From assembly GCA_905116865.2 (NCBI GenBank), contig CAJHNH020002005.1:1-64000 (forward strand): DNA of 64,000 nt, read 5' to 3'. Under the pieces are notes generated by a model. The model worked only from the letters and a program-made list of their open reading frames with translations. It did not search any database and was not told the origin of the DNA. Origin of the DNA: Candidula unifasciata. Taxonomy: Eukaryota > Mollusca > Gastropoda > Stylommatophora > Geomitridae. Position numbers and translations under genes: made by a program. Below, one piece after another: positions 1-10,975 of this stretch (positions are counted from its first letter, which is position 1; each line of letters begins with the position of its first letter).

Positions 1-519
1 AAAGGGATATAACAGAAATATTGTCGGCGAAGTCGTTCCAGTCAATGCATTTTAAAGAGTCAGCCGGGTATTATATTTCCACGCGCCAGCTCACTGGGTG
101 GCACGAACTGACCCTCAAGACAATTCTAAAGCCATTACAGAGAGATGGCTGGAGTCAATTCAAGAAAGGCTGAAGTTTTCATGGGCCAGGAAGGTTGTGG
201 CGACAGTGTGAAGAGGTTTGTGGTTTGTCTTGGCCATAAGCTCTCAGGCTGAAATGTAAAACAACCTTGTAGCAGTAGTCGTTTCTTGATGCGGTTGTCT
301 CTCCGCCAGATCTGACCAATGTGTGGACGTTTTTTATTATTTTATTTCAAAAAGGTGCAAAAAAAAACAGAAAACAAAAGGGAAAAAATCAAGAACGAGT
401 CGTTTAATTTATCATAGTTTGTAAATTTGTTATAGTTTATTGCTGCTGTTATTGTTATTGTTTTCTTCCTCCTTTTTCTTCTTATTATTCTTATTCTGCA
501 AATGTTACACCATCCAACT
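1..519. other. Unassigned intergenic or intronic sequence
   Basis: AT-rich sequence with A-rich and T-rich runs (about 340-480). I recognise no coding potential, RNA gene or transposon here. Confidence 0.5.
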
Positions 520-1145
520 CAGCGGTTCTCAACCTGCCATCCGCGACCGTTTTTGAGTGTTGGTCGAACGACCCTTTTACAGGGGCCGCCTAAGACCATC
601 AGAAAACACATATTCATTGAAGTCACGAAGGAAAATAATTGTTTGAGGGTCGCCACAACATTAGGGAACTGAATTAAAGGGTCGCTACAACATGAGGGAA
701 CTGTATTAAAGGGTCGCCACAACATGAGGGAACTGTATTAAAGGGTCGCCACAACATTAGGGAACTGAATTAAAGGGTCGCCACAACATGGGGAAACTGT
801 ATTAAAGGGTCACCACAACATGAGGGAACCCACTACAACATTAGGGAACTGAATTAAAGGGTCGCCACAACATGGGGAAACTGTATTAAAGGGTCACCAC
901 AACATGAGGGAACTGTATTAAACGGTCACTACAACATGAGGAACTGTATCAAAGGGTCGCCACAACATGAGGGAACTGTATTAAAGGGTCGCCACAACAT
1001 GAGGAAACTGTATTAAAGGGTCACCACAACATGAGGGAACTGTATTTAGGGTCGCCACAACAGGAGGGAACTGTATTACAGGGTCACCACAACATGAGGG
1101 AACTGTATTAAAGGGTCGAGGCTTTGGGAAGTTTGAGAGCTACTG
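520..1145. mobile_element. SPIN-like hAT non-autonomous element with internal array
   Basis: The left end reads CAGCGGTTCTCAACCTG and the right end, reverse-complemented, reads CAGTAGCTCTCAAACTT; both fit the hAT terminal pattern CAGNGGTTCTCAA. The body between 535 and 645 (ACAGGGGCCGCCTAAGACC, then GAAAACACATATTC) matches what I recall of the SPIN family. No transposase is present, so it is non-autonomous. The flanking 8-mers (512-519 and 1146-1153) agree at only 5 of 8 bases, so the target duplication is decayed or absent. Most of its length is an internal 32-bp array. Family assignment is from memory of the consensus. Confidence 0.75.
647..1112. repeat. 32-bp tandem repeat, about 15 units, inside the hAT element
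   Basis: The unit begins GGGTCGCCACAACATGAGGG and continues AACTGTATTAAA. About 15 copies differ by point changes; one unit near 818-842 is truncated. Units alternate between CATTAGGGAACTGAATT and CATGAGGGAACTGTATT types, suggesting duplication of multi-unit blocks. The unit matches the subterminal sequence of SPIN-like hATs, so the array probably arose by amplification of the element's own end. Confidence 0.9.
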
Positions 1146-1223
1146 ACCGAAGTCAATGCCAGCGGCAGGGCAGATAATCATCATCATTCATCGTTTGTGC
1201 CGTGACAGCCAGACAAGTTAGTC

Positions 1224-1753
1224 TGGTAGTCTTAGTTTCAGCTTCATAGCAAACGGGTCGCCCCATCTTTGCTCTGCTCCTGTGCCAGCGAAAAACACTC
1301 AGAATGTCTATCACAGTCCCTTGTGGAAAGATTGACAGACTGCTGTCTCAGCATATCTAGCATACACTCGCATTAACGCCATCCGAAGTGCTAACACAAA
1401 CAGTCCAACATTAGAAATGTAGTTCATCATTGATGATAGCAGAACTTGTCGTCAACAGATCAGCAGTTGCCCGCGCGATCAATTTTAATACGGGTCCCGC
1501 CAGCATTGCACGGCCGGCATCGCGCCATTTTCTGAATCTACATTCACACCACGTTGGTCACAGTCGAAAAACATTCCAAATGCAATCCGCAGCTCACAGG
1601 GTCACGCCATGCATTCAACTCAGAAGCTGGGCGACGAAACTATATCCAGTCTACAAATGGAGCAAAACTACTTCGGCCACCGTCCGGCAGAAGCAAAAAA
1701 TTTGCCTCCGCTCCGAACAGCGCCGCTGTCTAGCGTCCATTTTAACCGGAAGT
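1224..1753 (+). mobile_element. Element A copy 1: unrecognised ~530-bp retroposon-like repeat
   Basis: The element is flanked by a perfect 18-bp direct repeat, CAGCCAGACAAGTTAGTC, at 1206-1223 and 1754-1771. That length is typical of target-site duplications made by LINE machinery. Two more copies lie at 14,554-15,082 (minus) and 46,664-47,107 (plus), sharing the start TGGTAGTCTTAGTTTCAGC and an end near CGTCCATTTTGACCGG. I see no clear pol III boxes and no protein domain; the 142-residue open frame across it resembles nothing I know. It may be a SINE-like element or a processed copy of an unknown RNA. Confidence 0.7.
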
Positions 1754-1771
1754 CAGCCAGACAAGTTAGTC

Positions 1772-2540
1772 ACCAGTGGTGTTGTGAAGCGCCCGTACAG
1801 CGGCAAAACTCTCGAGTTCTACCGGACTGAAGGAAACTTACACTCAGGACCGGAGTAACCATAGGCACCCTAAGCTCGTGCTTAGGGCATCAGAAAAAGA
1901 AGGGGCCTGCGGAAATGCTCAGTAGCTTTGGCGCTAAGCGTTTGTTTTCTCTGTTGTAAGTATATTTCCACACACAAAAAAACATCAGATCATCAGCATA
2001 ACAAGGCAGGCTGAATACCTCATCTCTATTATGTTATCCTAAGTTATGTTATCACAATCGACGTCACTGCACATTGTGCTTTCCCGTGAGTGCTAAGTCC
2101 TCTGAGGCAGCAGCCACTCCAAGGAACTTCTACTAATTGTTCCCAAGAGAAGCTGGTTATGTTGTCTCCTATCTCGGCTTCCAAAACGACATGGAGGGGC
2201 TTCACCATACTCTGCTTCCTTGTCCCTAAGTATAGAAGCAGATGTCTTACGTAAGATTTGTCGGAGAATCTGATCAAAGACTTTGCAATATAAAAAAAAA
2301 ACACTGAAGTAGGAAAAAACATTTCAAATATAACAGTAGAAATAACAAAAATATACATTATTTTTCTACCTTTCTGTAAGTTTTTTTTTTTTTGTTTTTT
2401 TTTTTTTCAATTTAAATAAATATAATATTACTGTATAGTTTATTATTGTTTAAATTGTGAATTAAAAATGGGAGCATCAGTTCTGTCTAAACAAATGAGC
2501 CAACTACATTTCAAGTAACCATTTACATTTCCTTCCTGGT
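1772..2540. other. Unassigned sequence with poly-T tracts
   Basis: No domain or repeat recognised. T-rich runs lie at about 2380-2410. Short open frames here have no recognisable content. Confidence 0.45.
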
Positions 2541-2559
2541 TTGCATTGGTATCCACAAT

Positions 2560-3430
2560 GCTCTCAAGATGAGTTGGGGGAAGGGGTGCAAAGGCTATTC
2601 AACTGGTCATTTAAATGTTCAATGTTGAATAAAGGACCGACATCACAGCACTCGGGACATTTCCATAAGTGCTCAGTCACCATCTTTAGCAGCAAGCGAA
2701 GAGTTCCAATTCCGCTGGTACCAGTAACTGTCTGATTGTATATTCGTCTCATCCTTCTCCTGGGTGTTATGCGTCGGACAGATCCCCTGGTAACTCCTCG
2801 CAGCGCCATTCTCCTCAGACCGTAAGGATTCATCTGCGCCTCCGCACTGCCTCCGCACAAATTGGCCCTCACAATATCTACTTCGTCATACATCAGTTCA
2901 CCACCAAGTGGTGCAGAGCCAGCTTACCTATCTGCCTGCTCATTTCCTAACACACGGCATGATCTGGATACAATATCCACAGGATGCTAACTACCTAGGA
3001 CCTCTGAAGTAATGCATGCCAGTTCTCACAGTTCTCAACATGCTCTGTAAGTCAGTTACAATCACGGCATGTGTGTACAGCTGATTCTCAAACCAGCGGA
3101 AGGCAGCAGAAACTGCCTTCACCTCCATTCTCAAACTAGTCGTTGTGATAGCATATGAAAGGCTTTGCTGCACTGGGCGACGTCCATTCGCCTTTGCCAT
3201 GAACCCCCATGCACTTCGTCTGCCTTTCAACATAGAGCCATCTGTATAGATAATCACATCACTTGGGCGAGAATTGTCATGAATCTTTTGTTGAACTTCT
3301 GATTCTGCAGCACCAGCTGGCCAGTCTCTGCACTCACGACCTAAAGTGATTAGAACCCTGAACTAGCCTGAAACTTGTTCGGACACCTTGACCCACTCCT
3401 CTCCTCGCTTAAATTTATCAAGCCTGCATA
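2560..3430 (-). pseudogene. RNase H-type LINE relic (C-terminal part)
   Basis: On the minus strand, 3257-2991 encodes an RNase H core: IIYTDGS (first catalytic Asp), then LRMEVKAVSAA (Glu region) and VIVTDLQSM (second Asp region). Further downstream (2735-2640) the end GTLRLLLKMVTEHLWKCPEC is in another frame. Stops and shifts separate the parts, so it is a dead copy. The same family recurs at 13,940, 19,700-20,570, 31,950, 41,880, 50,490-51,140 and 52,270. RNase H domains of this type sit C-terminal to RT in I-superfamily non-LTR retrotransposons. Confidence 0.8.
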
Positions 3431-3439
3431 AATCTCATT

Positions 3440-4245
3440 GTGTCTTCAGCCTGCGTCATCCATTACATTCCTCTTTTCAGTCTGTGACCCTAAGCTCTAT
3501 CCAGGGCTTTATGCACTGTTCTATTGAATCGTTTTACATCTGTTACTGAATCGTTTTTCATCTGTTATATTTCGAAGAAAGAGAGCATACATGTTTATTC
3601 CTGTCGTTTGTTTATAAGTCATTATGATTTAATTACAATAGTATCTTCTCCTTTTACACTTACTGCATTTAGTAGATTAATCTCCCCCTCACCTCCCTCT
3701 TTTGAAACATTACTATTGTCACACAGCCGAACCGTCAGTGGCGTCGCGTGAGCGAGCGATAATAACAACAGAACTTTTAATCGAACTGTGGCGAGCGCGA
3801 CCGAACATTAACGATTAAACGGGCGGAGTATTCACGCCAGCAGTATGTCTTGGCGCCTGAATCCCTTACAGATGCTCCACCTCCTCGCTGTCGGCTGCTG
3901 CCATCGATGTTCACCTCCCACTAGGACTGTCACTTGGCGACCTTCCCCATTGGTCACTGGTTCCATGGATCGCGGTTTTGGTGACAGACCAGAGGGGATC
4001 ACCTTGTGGTGTGAGGGATGAATGACATCTGGTGAATTCCAAGCGAGCCAGCCGATTATCAACCAGATTCTCTTTTATAACTGGCTGTAGCAATCAGGAC
4101 ACGACTGAGTCACTGCTGCCGTTGTTTCAACGAAAATTGTTCCGTTATTCGACTTCAGAGTACATCTAGGTTTTTAAAATTGTTTCTAAAAATCATTAAT
4201 ACTTAATACGAAATAAAAAAAAAATAAAAAAGGAAGTAATTGATG
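3440..4245. other. Unassigned sequence
   Basis: Open frames of 60-76 residues occur on the minus strand (3832-4093) but overlap in different frames and show no known domain. No repeat of the window's families was found. Confidence 0.4.
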
Positions 4246-4249
4246 TGTC

Positions 4250-4325
4250 TATGGTGATAGAAGTTGGAAAAGCACGAAGCAGGACCTTACATCTCCCTCG
4301 ACACCCTTAGTGGTAGAAGAAGAAG
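4250..4325 (+). pseudogene. Short LINE 3'-end relic with GAA tail
   Basis: The sequence resembles the extreme C-terminus and tail of the RT relic at 53,465-53,722: DRSWK..., then CTTAGTGGTAGAAGAAGAAG. It is too short for certainty but ends in the (GAA)n tail seen on other LINE 3' ends here. Confidence 0.4.
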
Positions 4326-5421
4326 ATTATATTTTTGTGATTATTTCAGACAACTCGTCTAATTAACAAATGCCGCATTATAATCACCCTGAAGGAAAAA
4401 TCTATAGTACGTAATGACTGTATTACAGTATATTTATTGTTTCGCTCTTATGTTTTTCAATACTTGTTCATAAAACCAGAACTGGATATACTTTTGTTGG
4501 TTGTGTTTTTCCAAAAGCAGCTTTTAATATACAAAATACACTGTATAATAAACTGTGAAAACAATTTTATAACGTCAGAACCGAGTCTGTTAGAATATTC
4601 CAAATACCAGAATCGGTTTTCATTATTTTTTTTGTCGTGATCAAGTTTTATAATACCCAAAACAATACAAAAGGGCAAACTTACACACACGAATTAAAAC
4701 TTTCAATGTCATAAATCATATTTGCAAATGAAGAACAGCATTTATATAAACAATGAAAAGTGTGTGTGTATGTAAAAGACAAAGAAACACCAGCATCGGT
4801 TTAAAAAAAATAAATAACAGATTTCCTTAATTATTATATCCACTGACTATCTGGCAAATGTGAATTCTTAAACAATCATAATTGGCAACTGCCATTCATA
4901 GTTGAGACATCTCTAGAGCTAAATTATATTATTAATAAAATTATAAATAATCTGTTGACAATCCGCGTTAAGGAAAAACACTCATTTGAATGTGATTGTC
5001 TCTTACAGCAAAAACACACACAGAAGAACACATATTTTAATGTGATTACAGCAAAAACACAAATATAAAACTGTTTTCCGTTGTCAGTCTGAACTACGGA
5101 ACTAAAGAATGATTAAGTGACCAGAGAGAGAGACAAGAGACAGCAGTCCGAAATTACGTGATCACCGAATGACCACAAACAGCTGTTGGAAATCGGAGAT
5201 TGTACCAGACGATGAGCAGAACTGGTAGCTGAAGGCTACTTCTGGAGACCGATAAATAAATCAGCCCAGCACCATATGTCTACAAACATGTCCGTCAGTG
5301 GAGGTCAGCCGCAAACCCTTCTTCGGTGAGTACTCGTGTGGCGTGTGGGTTAAATTCGATATTTACCTGGGTTTTGATAAGTTAAAAAAATTTTGTTGTC
5401 ATGGAGGCGGGAAAGGAGAGT
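4326..5421. other. Unassigned AT-rich sequence
   Basis: AT-rich with small internal similarities (ACAGCAAAAACACA occurs at about 5006 and 5047). No gene, RNA or recognised transposon. Confidence 0.45.
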
Positions 5422-5447
5422 GGGGGGGGGGGGGGGGGGGGGGGGGG
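5422..5447 (+). repeat. Poly-G run of 26
   Basis: An uninterrupted homopolymer of G is read directly. Length is likely to vary between individuals or be uncertain in assembly. Confidence 0.95.
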
Positions 5448-5735
5448 ACTCACCGCGGAGTCAAATTCAAAAATTAATTTAAGATAAACAAGATAAAAAC
5501 AACTGCCTGAAAATTAAAGTGTTAAGGGAATTGTATGTTTGTGTGTAAATGCATATGCGTATGTATGTGTATATATGCGTGTGTGTGTTCGTACGTAACT
5601 GAATACACTGAGCTATGACTAAGAAGCTCACCAAGGAAGGAAAGAAGGAAAAAACAACTTTATTACATAATAACAATCGAACGTTTCGGTGAAAGCATTT
5701 ATCGACAAACACTACAACATGCTTGCTTGTTGTAT

Positions 5736-5935
5736 CCCACCAGGACATCACACAAGCGATGAACACACGGTGACACAAAGTGCCACCATGTGGATGAAGA
5801 TCCCCCGTGGAGAGGTCCCAGAAACCCCTTTGAGCCGTTATGGCCATATTCGCCGCCCATCTTTATTCAGGGCCCCCGGCAAAAAGTCAGGGTGGGGCTT
5901 TACGTAACGACAAATTGCATCCCACAAGGGGACCA
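5736..5935 (-). mobile_element. SINE-4 copy (minus)
   Basis: Reverse complement of a ~200-bp family that starts near CCCCTTGTGGGATGCAATTT and ends near GATGTCCTGGTGGG. Other copies are at 7745, 13,530, 32,612 and 33,548. I see no clear pol III promoter; it could be a SINE or a LINE 3' end of fixed length. Confidence 0.75.
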
Positions 5936-6035
5936 CGTTATGAGTACCAAGCACTACAACAGCAAGCGACGGGCGTCAAGGCGCGTACGTAAGAGAGTAG
6001 ACTTCACTTATTATAATTTGAATTCATTATTTTTA

Positions 6036-6050
6036 TTGTTATTATTACTA

Positions 6051-6097
<47 letters not shown>

Positions 6098-6116
6098 ATT
6101 ATTATTATTATTATTA
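6036..6116. repeat. (TTA)n microsatellite
   Basis: About 27 near-perfect TTA/ATT units. Confidence 0.95.
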
Positions 6117-6267
6117 CCCCGATCCCTTGCCTTAGAACTGTTACATTATCACATACTAGAGTAATGTTGAGAGTTTTCTGCCGTGCGCAGAAACCGAGCT
6201 TTATTGCTTTTCCTTGTAAACTACAAAATCTAAAGATAATTTTACCTGCGACTACAAGAATAACTTT

Positions 6268-6275
6268 CACACACA

Positions 6276-6313
<38 letters not shown>

Positions 6314-6315
6314 CA
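6268..6315. repeat. Compound (CA)n(GA)n microsatellite
   Basis: (CA)12 is followed directly by (GA)11. CA-rich interrupted sequence continues to about 6360. Confidence 0.95.
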
Positions 6316-6539
6316 TACACACACATACACACACACAGACATACACACAGATACAAACACGTGCTAATCACACGAGCAAATAGTACATATTTATACATAT
6401 TATATAATCACTATCGACGTCGCTGCATACTGGGCAGGTCACCAGCATCATCGTCGTCAACACCATCTCTCATCATAATCTTACATCAAGGCTAACGCTA
6501 TTGAACATACTACGACTACCACCACCACTACCACTATCA

Positions 6540-7330
6540 CCAGCAACACTGCCACCACCATGATCACTGCCACTAGCATCCTCACTCCTGCCACGACTAC
6601 CACTATCACCAACAACATTGCCACCAACAACATTGCCACCAACAACATTGCCACCAACAACATTGCCACCAACAACATTGCCACCAACAACGTTGCCACC
6701 AATAACATTGCGACCAACATCATTGCCACCAACAACATTGCCACCAACAACATTGCCACTAATAACATTGCCACCAACAACATTGCCACCAACAACATTG
6801 CCACCAATAACATTGCCACCAATAACACTGCCACCAACAACATTGCCACCAACAACATTGCCACCAAAAACATTGCCACCAACAACATTGCCACCAACAA
6901 CATTGCCACCAACAACATTGCCACCAACAACATTGCCACCAACATTGCCACCAACAACATTGCCACCAACAACATTGCCACCAACAACATTGCCACCAAC
7001 AACATTGCCACCAACAACATTGCCACCAACCAGCCACCATCACTCACCACTACCTCACCACAACATTGCCACCAACAACATGCCACCGCCACCAGCCACC
7101 AACACATTGCCACCACCATGATCACTGCCACTCTCTAGCATCCTCACTCATTGCCACCACTCGTCACGACTACCACTATCACCAACAACATTACCACCAA
7201 CATCATTGCCACCAACAACATTGCCACCATCACTACCACCAGCATCCTCACCACCCCTACCACCATCACCAACAACACTGACACCACCGTGAACACTACC
7301 ACCAGCATCATCACCACCAAAACCATCACT
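6540..7330. repeat. 15-bp minisatellite, unit CCACCAACAACATTG
   Basis: The core 6605-7030 holds nearly 30 units with few changes; degenerate versions extend to both sides. Because the period is a multiple of three and lacks stops, it opens long low-complexity frames on both strands. These are not considered genes. Confidence 0.95.
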
Positions 7331-7468
7331 AGTACTAGCATCCTCGTCTTCTGCACTTCGGTTCTGCTCTTTACCTCCAGTGGAGAATAGGCCCTCAGCG
7401 AGCCACGTCTTCCTGACCTTTGCTAAAGCAAGCAGCTCGTTTCATGTCATCACAGTCCTCATTTACCT

Positions 7469-7475
<7 letters not shown>

Positions 7476-7538
<63 letters not shown>
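7476..7538. repeat. Compound (TC)n(TG)n microsatellite
   Basis: (TC)12 then (TG)19, read directly. Confidence 0.95.
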
Positions 7539-7540
<2 letters not shown>

Positions 7541-7744
7541 TACCTTTATTTCTATGCCCCTATGGGTTCTACTGCAAGGACATTCAAGTTATATTGTTCT
7601 CAGGTTGTCTCACCATGTGTCTTGTTCATAGTCAGCGTCTTCTTTCACCTCTGAATTGAAAGGAATGTGTTTAGTTGTTTCCTGAAGCTCCACACCAGTG
7701 ATTAAGATATACAATTGAATTCCCTCTATTCTGGTGTATATATC

Positions 7745-7952
7745 TCAGTCGTCCCCATGTGGGAAGCAATGTTTCGTTATTTGAAGCCCCACCTTGGCTT
7801 TTGACGGGGGCCTTGAATATAGCCGGGCCATAAATATGGCCAAACGGCTGAAAGGGGTTTCTTGGACCTCTTCTCGGGTGATTCTCATCCGCATGGTGGC
7901 ACTTTGTGTCAGGAGGTGTTAATCGCTTGTGTGATGTCCTGTGGTAGAGTAC
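7745..7952 (+). mobile_element. SINE-4 copy (plus)
   Basis: Full-length copy from CAGTCGTCCCCATGTGGG to GATGTCCTGTGGTAG. Its 3' end runs through GTACAAC straight into a (GA)n array. Confidence 0.8.

Positions 7953-7955
<3 letters not shown>

Positions 7956-8025
<70 letters not shown>
7956..8025. repeat. (GA)n microsatellite at the SINE-4 tail
   Basis: About 35 perfect GA units, starting a few bases after the SINE-4 3' end. Confidence 0.95.
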
Positions 8026-8027
<2 letters not shown>

Positions 8028-8149
8028 CTGCACAGGTACCATGAATAAGTCCGCAGTTTAGCAGTAATCGGTTAGGTTGTTGTCCACTTTGAACAGCAGT
8101 CCTGATTTTATATTAGAGCTTATTTAAAGTTAAGGGCTAGTTCGGGGTC

Positions 8150-8545
8150 TGCGTAGTCTTAAGGCATGGTGGCCGCCTCAGGGGCTAGAGGTTGCGGGTT
8201 CAATCCCCGGTAAGGGCTGGGATTTTTCACGTGGACTTGGACTTCTACTAATTCCACCTGGTCTCAGGGTAGTGAGATTGGACGCCCGTGTGCACGTAAA
8301 CATTCTTCAACAGTTGGAAATTGAAAAGAGCAGCCTAACCGCGCTGCTCGGATAAAATTTGGAGTTAATAATCTACCCATAGTATTTCACAATCCTCGCC
8401 GGTGCTACAGAGCCTGTGCACTGTGCTGAGCTTCTTCAGACTCAGACTTGAGTTAGAAGAAGAAATGAGCCCTTATGGGTTACTACCCGTGTGCCATGAC
8501 ACTGATCCGTTGTCCAAACCTCACACCTCAGTTAACATGCTAGTT
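8150..8545 (+). mobile_element. SINE-1, full-length tRNA-type copy
   Basis: The head carries a B-box-like GGGTTCAATCCCC (about 8196-8210) downstream of a plausible A-box region GGCATGGTGGCCGCC. The body continues through GCTGGGATTTTTCACGTGGA, ATTGAAAAGAGCAGCCTAAC and a tail near GTGCCATGACACTGATCCG. Other copies are at 22,516 (minus), 23,588 (plus), 51,205 (plus, head part) and 57,602 (minus). tRNA-derived SINEs use these internal pol III boxes. Confidence 0.8.
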
Positions 8546-8645
8546 TTAATATCCTTTGACCTCCATGGATTTCCTAGTGCTATGAAAACTGTTGCTGCAG
8601 CTATATCTACCACAACTACTACAAACACATCAACTACAACCATAA

Positions 8646-8649
<4 letters not shown>

Positions 8650-8678
<29 letters not shown>

Positions 8679-8697
8679 CTTCTTCTTCTTCTTCTTT
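8650..8697. repeat. (TTC)n tail of the adjacent minus-strand LINE
   Basis: Sixteen TTC units, i.e. (GAA)n on the minus strand, lie just beyond the 3' UTR of the LINE at 8719-10,125. Best read as its 3' tail. Confidence 0.8.
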
Positions 8698-8718
8698 CGA
8701 GCGCCTAAAATAAGTTGT

Positions 8719-10125
8719 CTATATCAGCAGTTTTGTCTCTTGTATAAATGTCACTGTCGTTGTTAGTTCATTCAGTGGTCTATAGAGTTTACGTTTCACT
8801 GTTCTTCTTTCTGGCCAAAAGGTTTGCCTTAATGTGTCAAAATCGGTGCAGTCCTGGAGTACATGCTCTGCTGTCTGGGGCATATTTCCACAGGTGCACA
8901 TGGCTGATACACCTATCTTGAATTTTTTGTACATGTGGTTACGTAATCGGTTGTGCCCTGTTCTGAGGCGGAGGATAATGACTTGTTCTGGTCTGTCCAT
9001 AATAAAATAGTCATCTTGTGCTGGGGCTGGTGGTTTCCTGATCGATTTAATGATTCTTTTCTTTTGGTGGTATGTGACTGGTACATCCGGCTGCTCTTTT
9101 GTCGCACCTTTCCCTGCAAGTTGATCAGCTTTCTCATTTCCAGGCACTCCACAATGAGACGGTATCCACTGCATTACGACTCTTCGCTGAACGCTGAGTT
9201 GTGTCAGCAGTGTTTGCAATTCTGGTAGTTTCCTAGACTGGAGTGCTTTATGTACTGATTTAGCATCTGTCAGCATTACCACATACTGTGTGCCAAGGTT
9301 GGTATTTAGCAGTTTCTCTGTAGCTATCTTGATAGCCTGGGTTTCTGCATCGTAGTTATGGCAGTACTTCCCGGTTGGTACGCTGGACTTATCCCTAGTA
9401 CCATCTGGGAATTCGATGTACACTCCAGCACCACCATTTCTAACTGCACTTTCTGCGGACCCATCTGTATAGACTCTGACCCATTGTTCTTGTGGGTATT
9501 CTTCATTAATATAACTGAGGGTGGCCATTTTGCGTTGTACACTATCTTGCTCTTTCTTGTCAAATATCCCTTTCACATTTGTCTGGATTTGTACCGTTAG
9601 TTTACATTTTTCTTTCCATGGAGTTTGTTCCGGAATACTTTTAAGTGGGCAGCCAATTTCTGGAAGGTCAGGAGTTTGTCTACATATTCTTTTTGCTTGG
9701 TGTATAAAGCTGCTTCTTTTTAACCGTCCCAAGGCTAGGTTCTTAAATCTATTTTCCATCGGGTGATCTGGCATACTGAGGAACTTTTCAGCTTGTATTT
9801 GCAACTTTGTATCTCTGCGTTCTCTCAGTGCCTGTGTTTTCCCAGCTTTCTCCATTTCTAATATGGGGGTTGATTTCATCCCTCCTGTGATGACTCTGAG
9901 CGCTTGATTTTGCACTTTGTCTAACTCCTTTAATGTGGTACTAGATGCTGAACACCATGCAGTTGACCCATATTCCAAGTGTGGAAGTATGCTCTGCTTC
10001 TATACTTTATTGAGTATTTTCCCATCTGCTCCCCATGTGGTTCCACTTAGTTTTCTTAGTATTGCTGTCTTCCTCCTGGCTTTGGTTGCTGCCTTGTTGA
10101 TATGTTTTCTCCATGTCAACCTGTT
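8719..10125 (-). mobile_element. 5'-truncated non-LTR retrotransposon: RT thumb plus RNase H
   Basis: A minus-strand frame (9978-8719, 419 residues) has the post-RT region (LEYGSTAWCSAS, QNQALRVITGG) followed by RNase H. RNase H shows VYTDGS at residues 169-174, the Glu region YDAETQAIKIA, VVMLTDAKSV, and WIPSHCGVPGNEKADQLAG. A C-terminal CXC...HX4C zinc motif (CTCG...AEHVLQDC) follows. The frame continues upstream to about 10,125 (LTWRKHINKAATKARRK) across one in-frame stop, so 9978 is not a true start. It is about half identical to the element at 58.7-62.2 kb and represents a related subfamily. 5' truncation is usual for LINE copies. Confidence 0.88.
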
Positions 10126-10383
10126 ACTTCATTTATTGCACCATATATCATGGACGCCAGAACCTAGGTGCTTGGCACCTATCTCATATTAGTATTATTA
10201 CGAGGTTATATAAGGCGGTATACTTTGAGTTTCCCCTGTCTAGGCTTGAAAATTTATAAGGTATGTGAGGGGGAGAGGTTAAGCACACACAATGCTTTCT
10301 CTATATCGACGTCCCTAATTATACATCATCATCATCATCATTATCACGTAGTATGTCCTTGGCAGAACGTCGCTATCAACAAG

Positions 10384-10683
10384 GTCTGTCTGAAAGAAAT
10401 TGTCTCTTGCTAGCTCTCCCGCCCTGTGTACTTTCCTGCCAATGGTGTCGTATCCTGTGCCCATCTTCATCCTGTTGGGCCCCTGCCAGTCTTTTCTGGA
10501 ACCACGCCTTCTGCTATTAATTTTTCCTATACATAAATTATAGCAGAAGGCATGGTACCAGGAAGGAGGGGCAGGGGCCGACCGACACGAAGATGGGCAC
10601 AGGATATAAGTGACTCCTTAAGTATGAAAGTAAATTAGGCGGGAGAACTGGCGAGAGACCGAGTTTTTTTTTTCAGGCAGACT
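10384..10683. repeat. Imperfect inverted repeat (foldback) of a LINE 3' fragment
   Basis: The left arm (10,384-10,516) and right arm (10,535-10,683) are reverse complements with mismatches: TATCCTGTGCCCATCTTC pairs with its complement near 10,590-10,608, GCCTTCTGCTAT pairs around a ~20-base loop, and CTCTCCCGCC pairs with GGCGGGAGA. Read in the right-arm direction it resembles the C-terminal end of an RT protein (AGADRHEDGH...). Two copies inserted head to head, or an inverted duplication, would both explain it. Confidence 0.75.
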
Positions 10684-10975
10684 GTGATGAGGCGTTGCGA
10701 GTCCGACTCGTGAGCCAGCATACCGCGATCGAAACCCACTGTAGGCTGCGTGGATTTTTGTCGTGGTATGGGACGTCGCAGGTCGACCCAGCCTGAAATG
10801 GGTATCAGGATGGGCTGTCCTGGGAAAGTGAAGACAGCCGGCGTAATGCTGACCACATTACCCACAGAGTGCTGATGGTCTGTAAAAATATGGGACGCTC
10901 TGCCCATATGCCCGATGCGCCGAAAGGCGTGAAAAGGGATCTTTACTTTTTTTTTACTTTTACTATGATGAGAGC
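10684..10975 (+). mobile_element. SINE-3a copy (plus), tRNA-type
   Basis: The head has GGCGTTGCGAGTCCGACTCG and a B-box-like GATCGAAACCC. The body runs through GTCGACCCAGCCTGAAATGG, GCCGGCGTAATGCTGACCAC and CGCCGAAAGGCGTGAAAAGG, with a (TTTAC)-rich tail. Other copies are at 16,805 (minus), 20,598 (plus), 33,355 (plus, 5' part) and 43,608 (minus). Confidence 0.85.
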
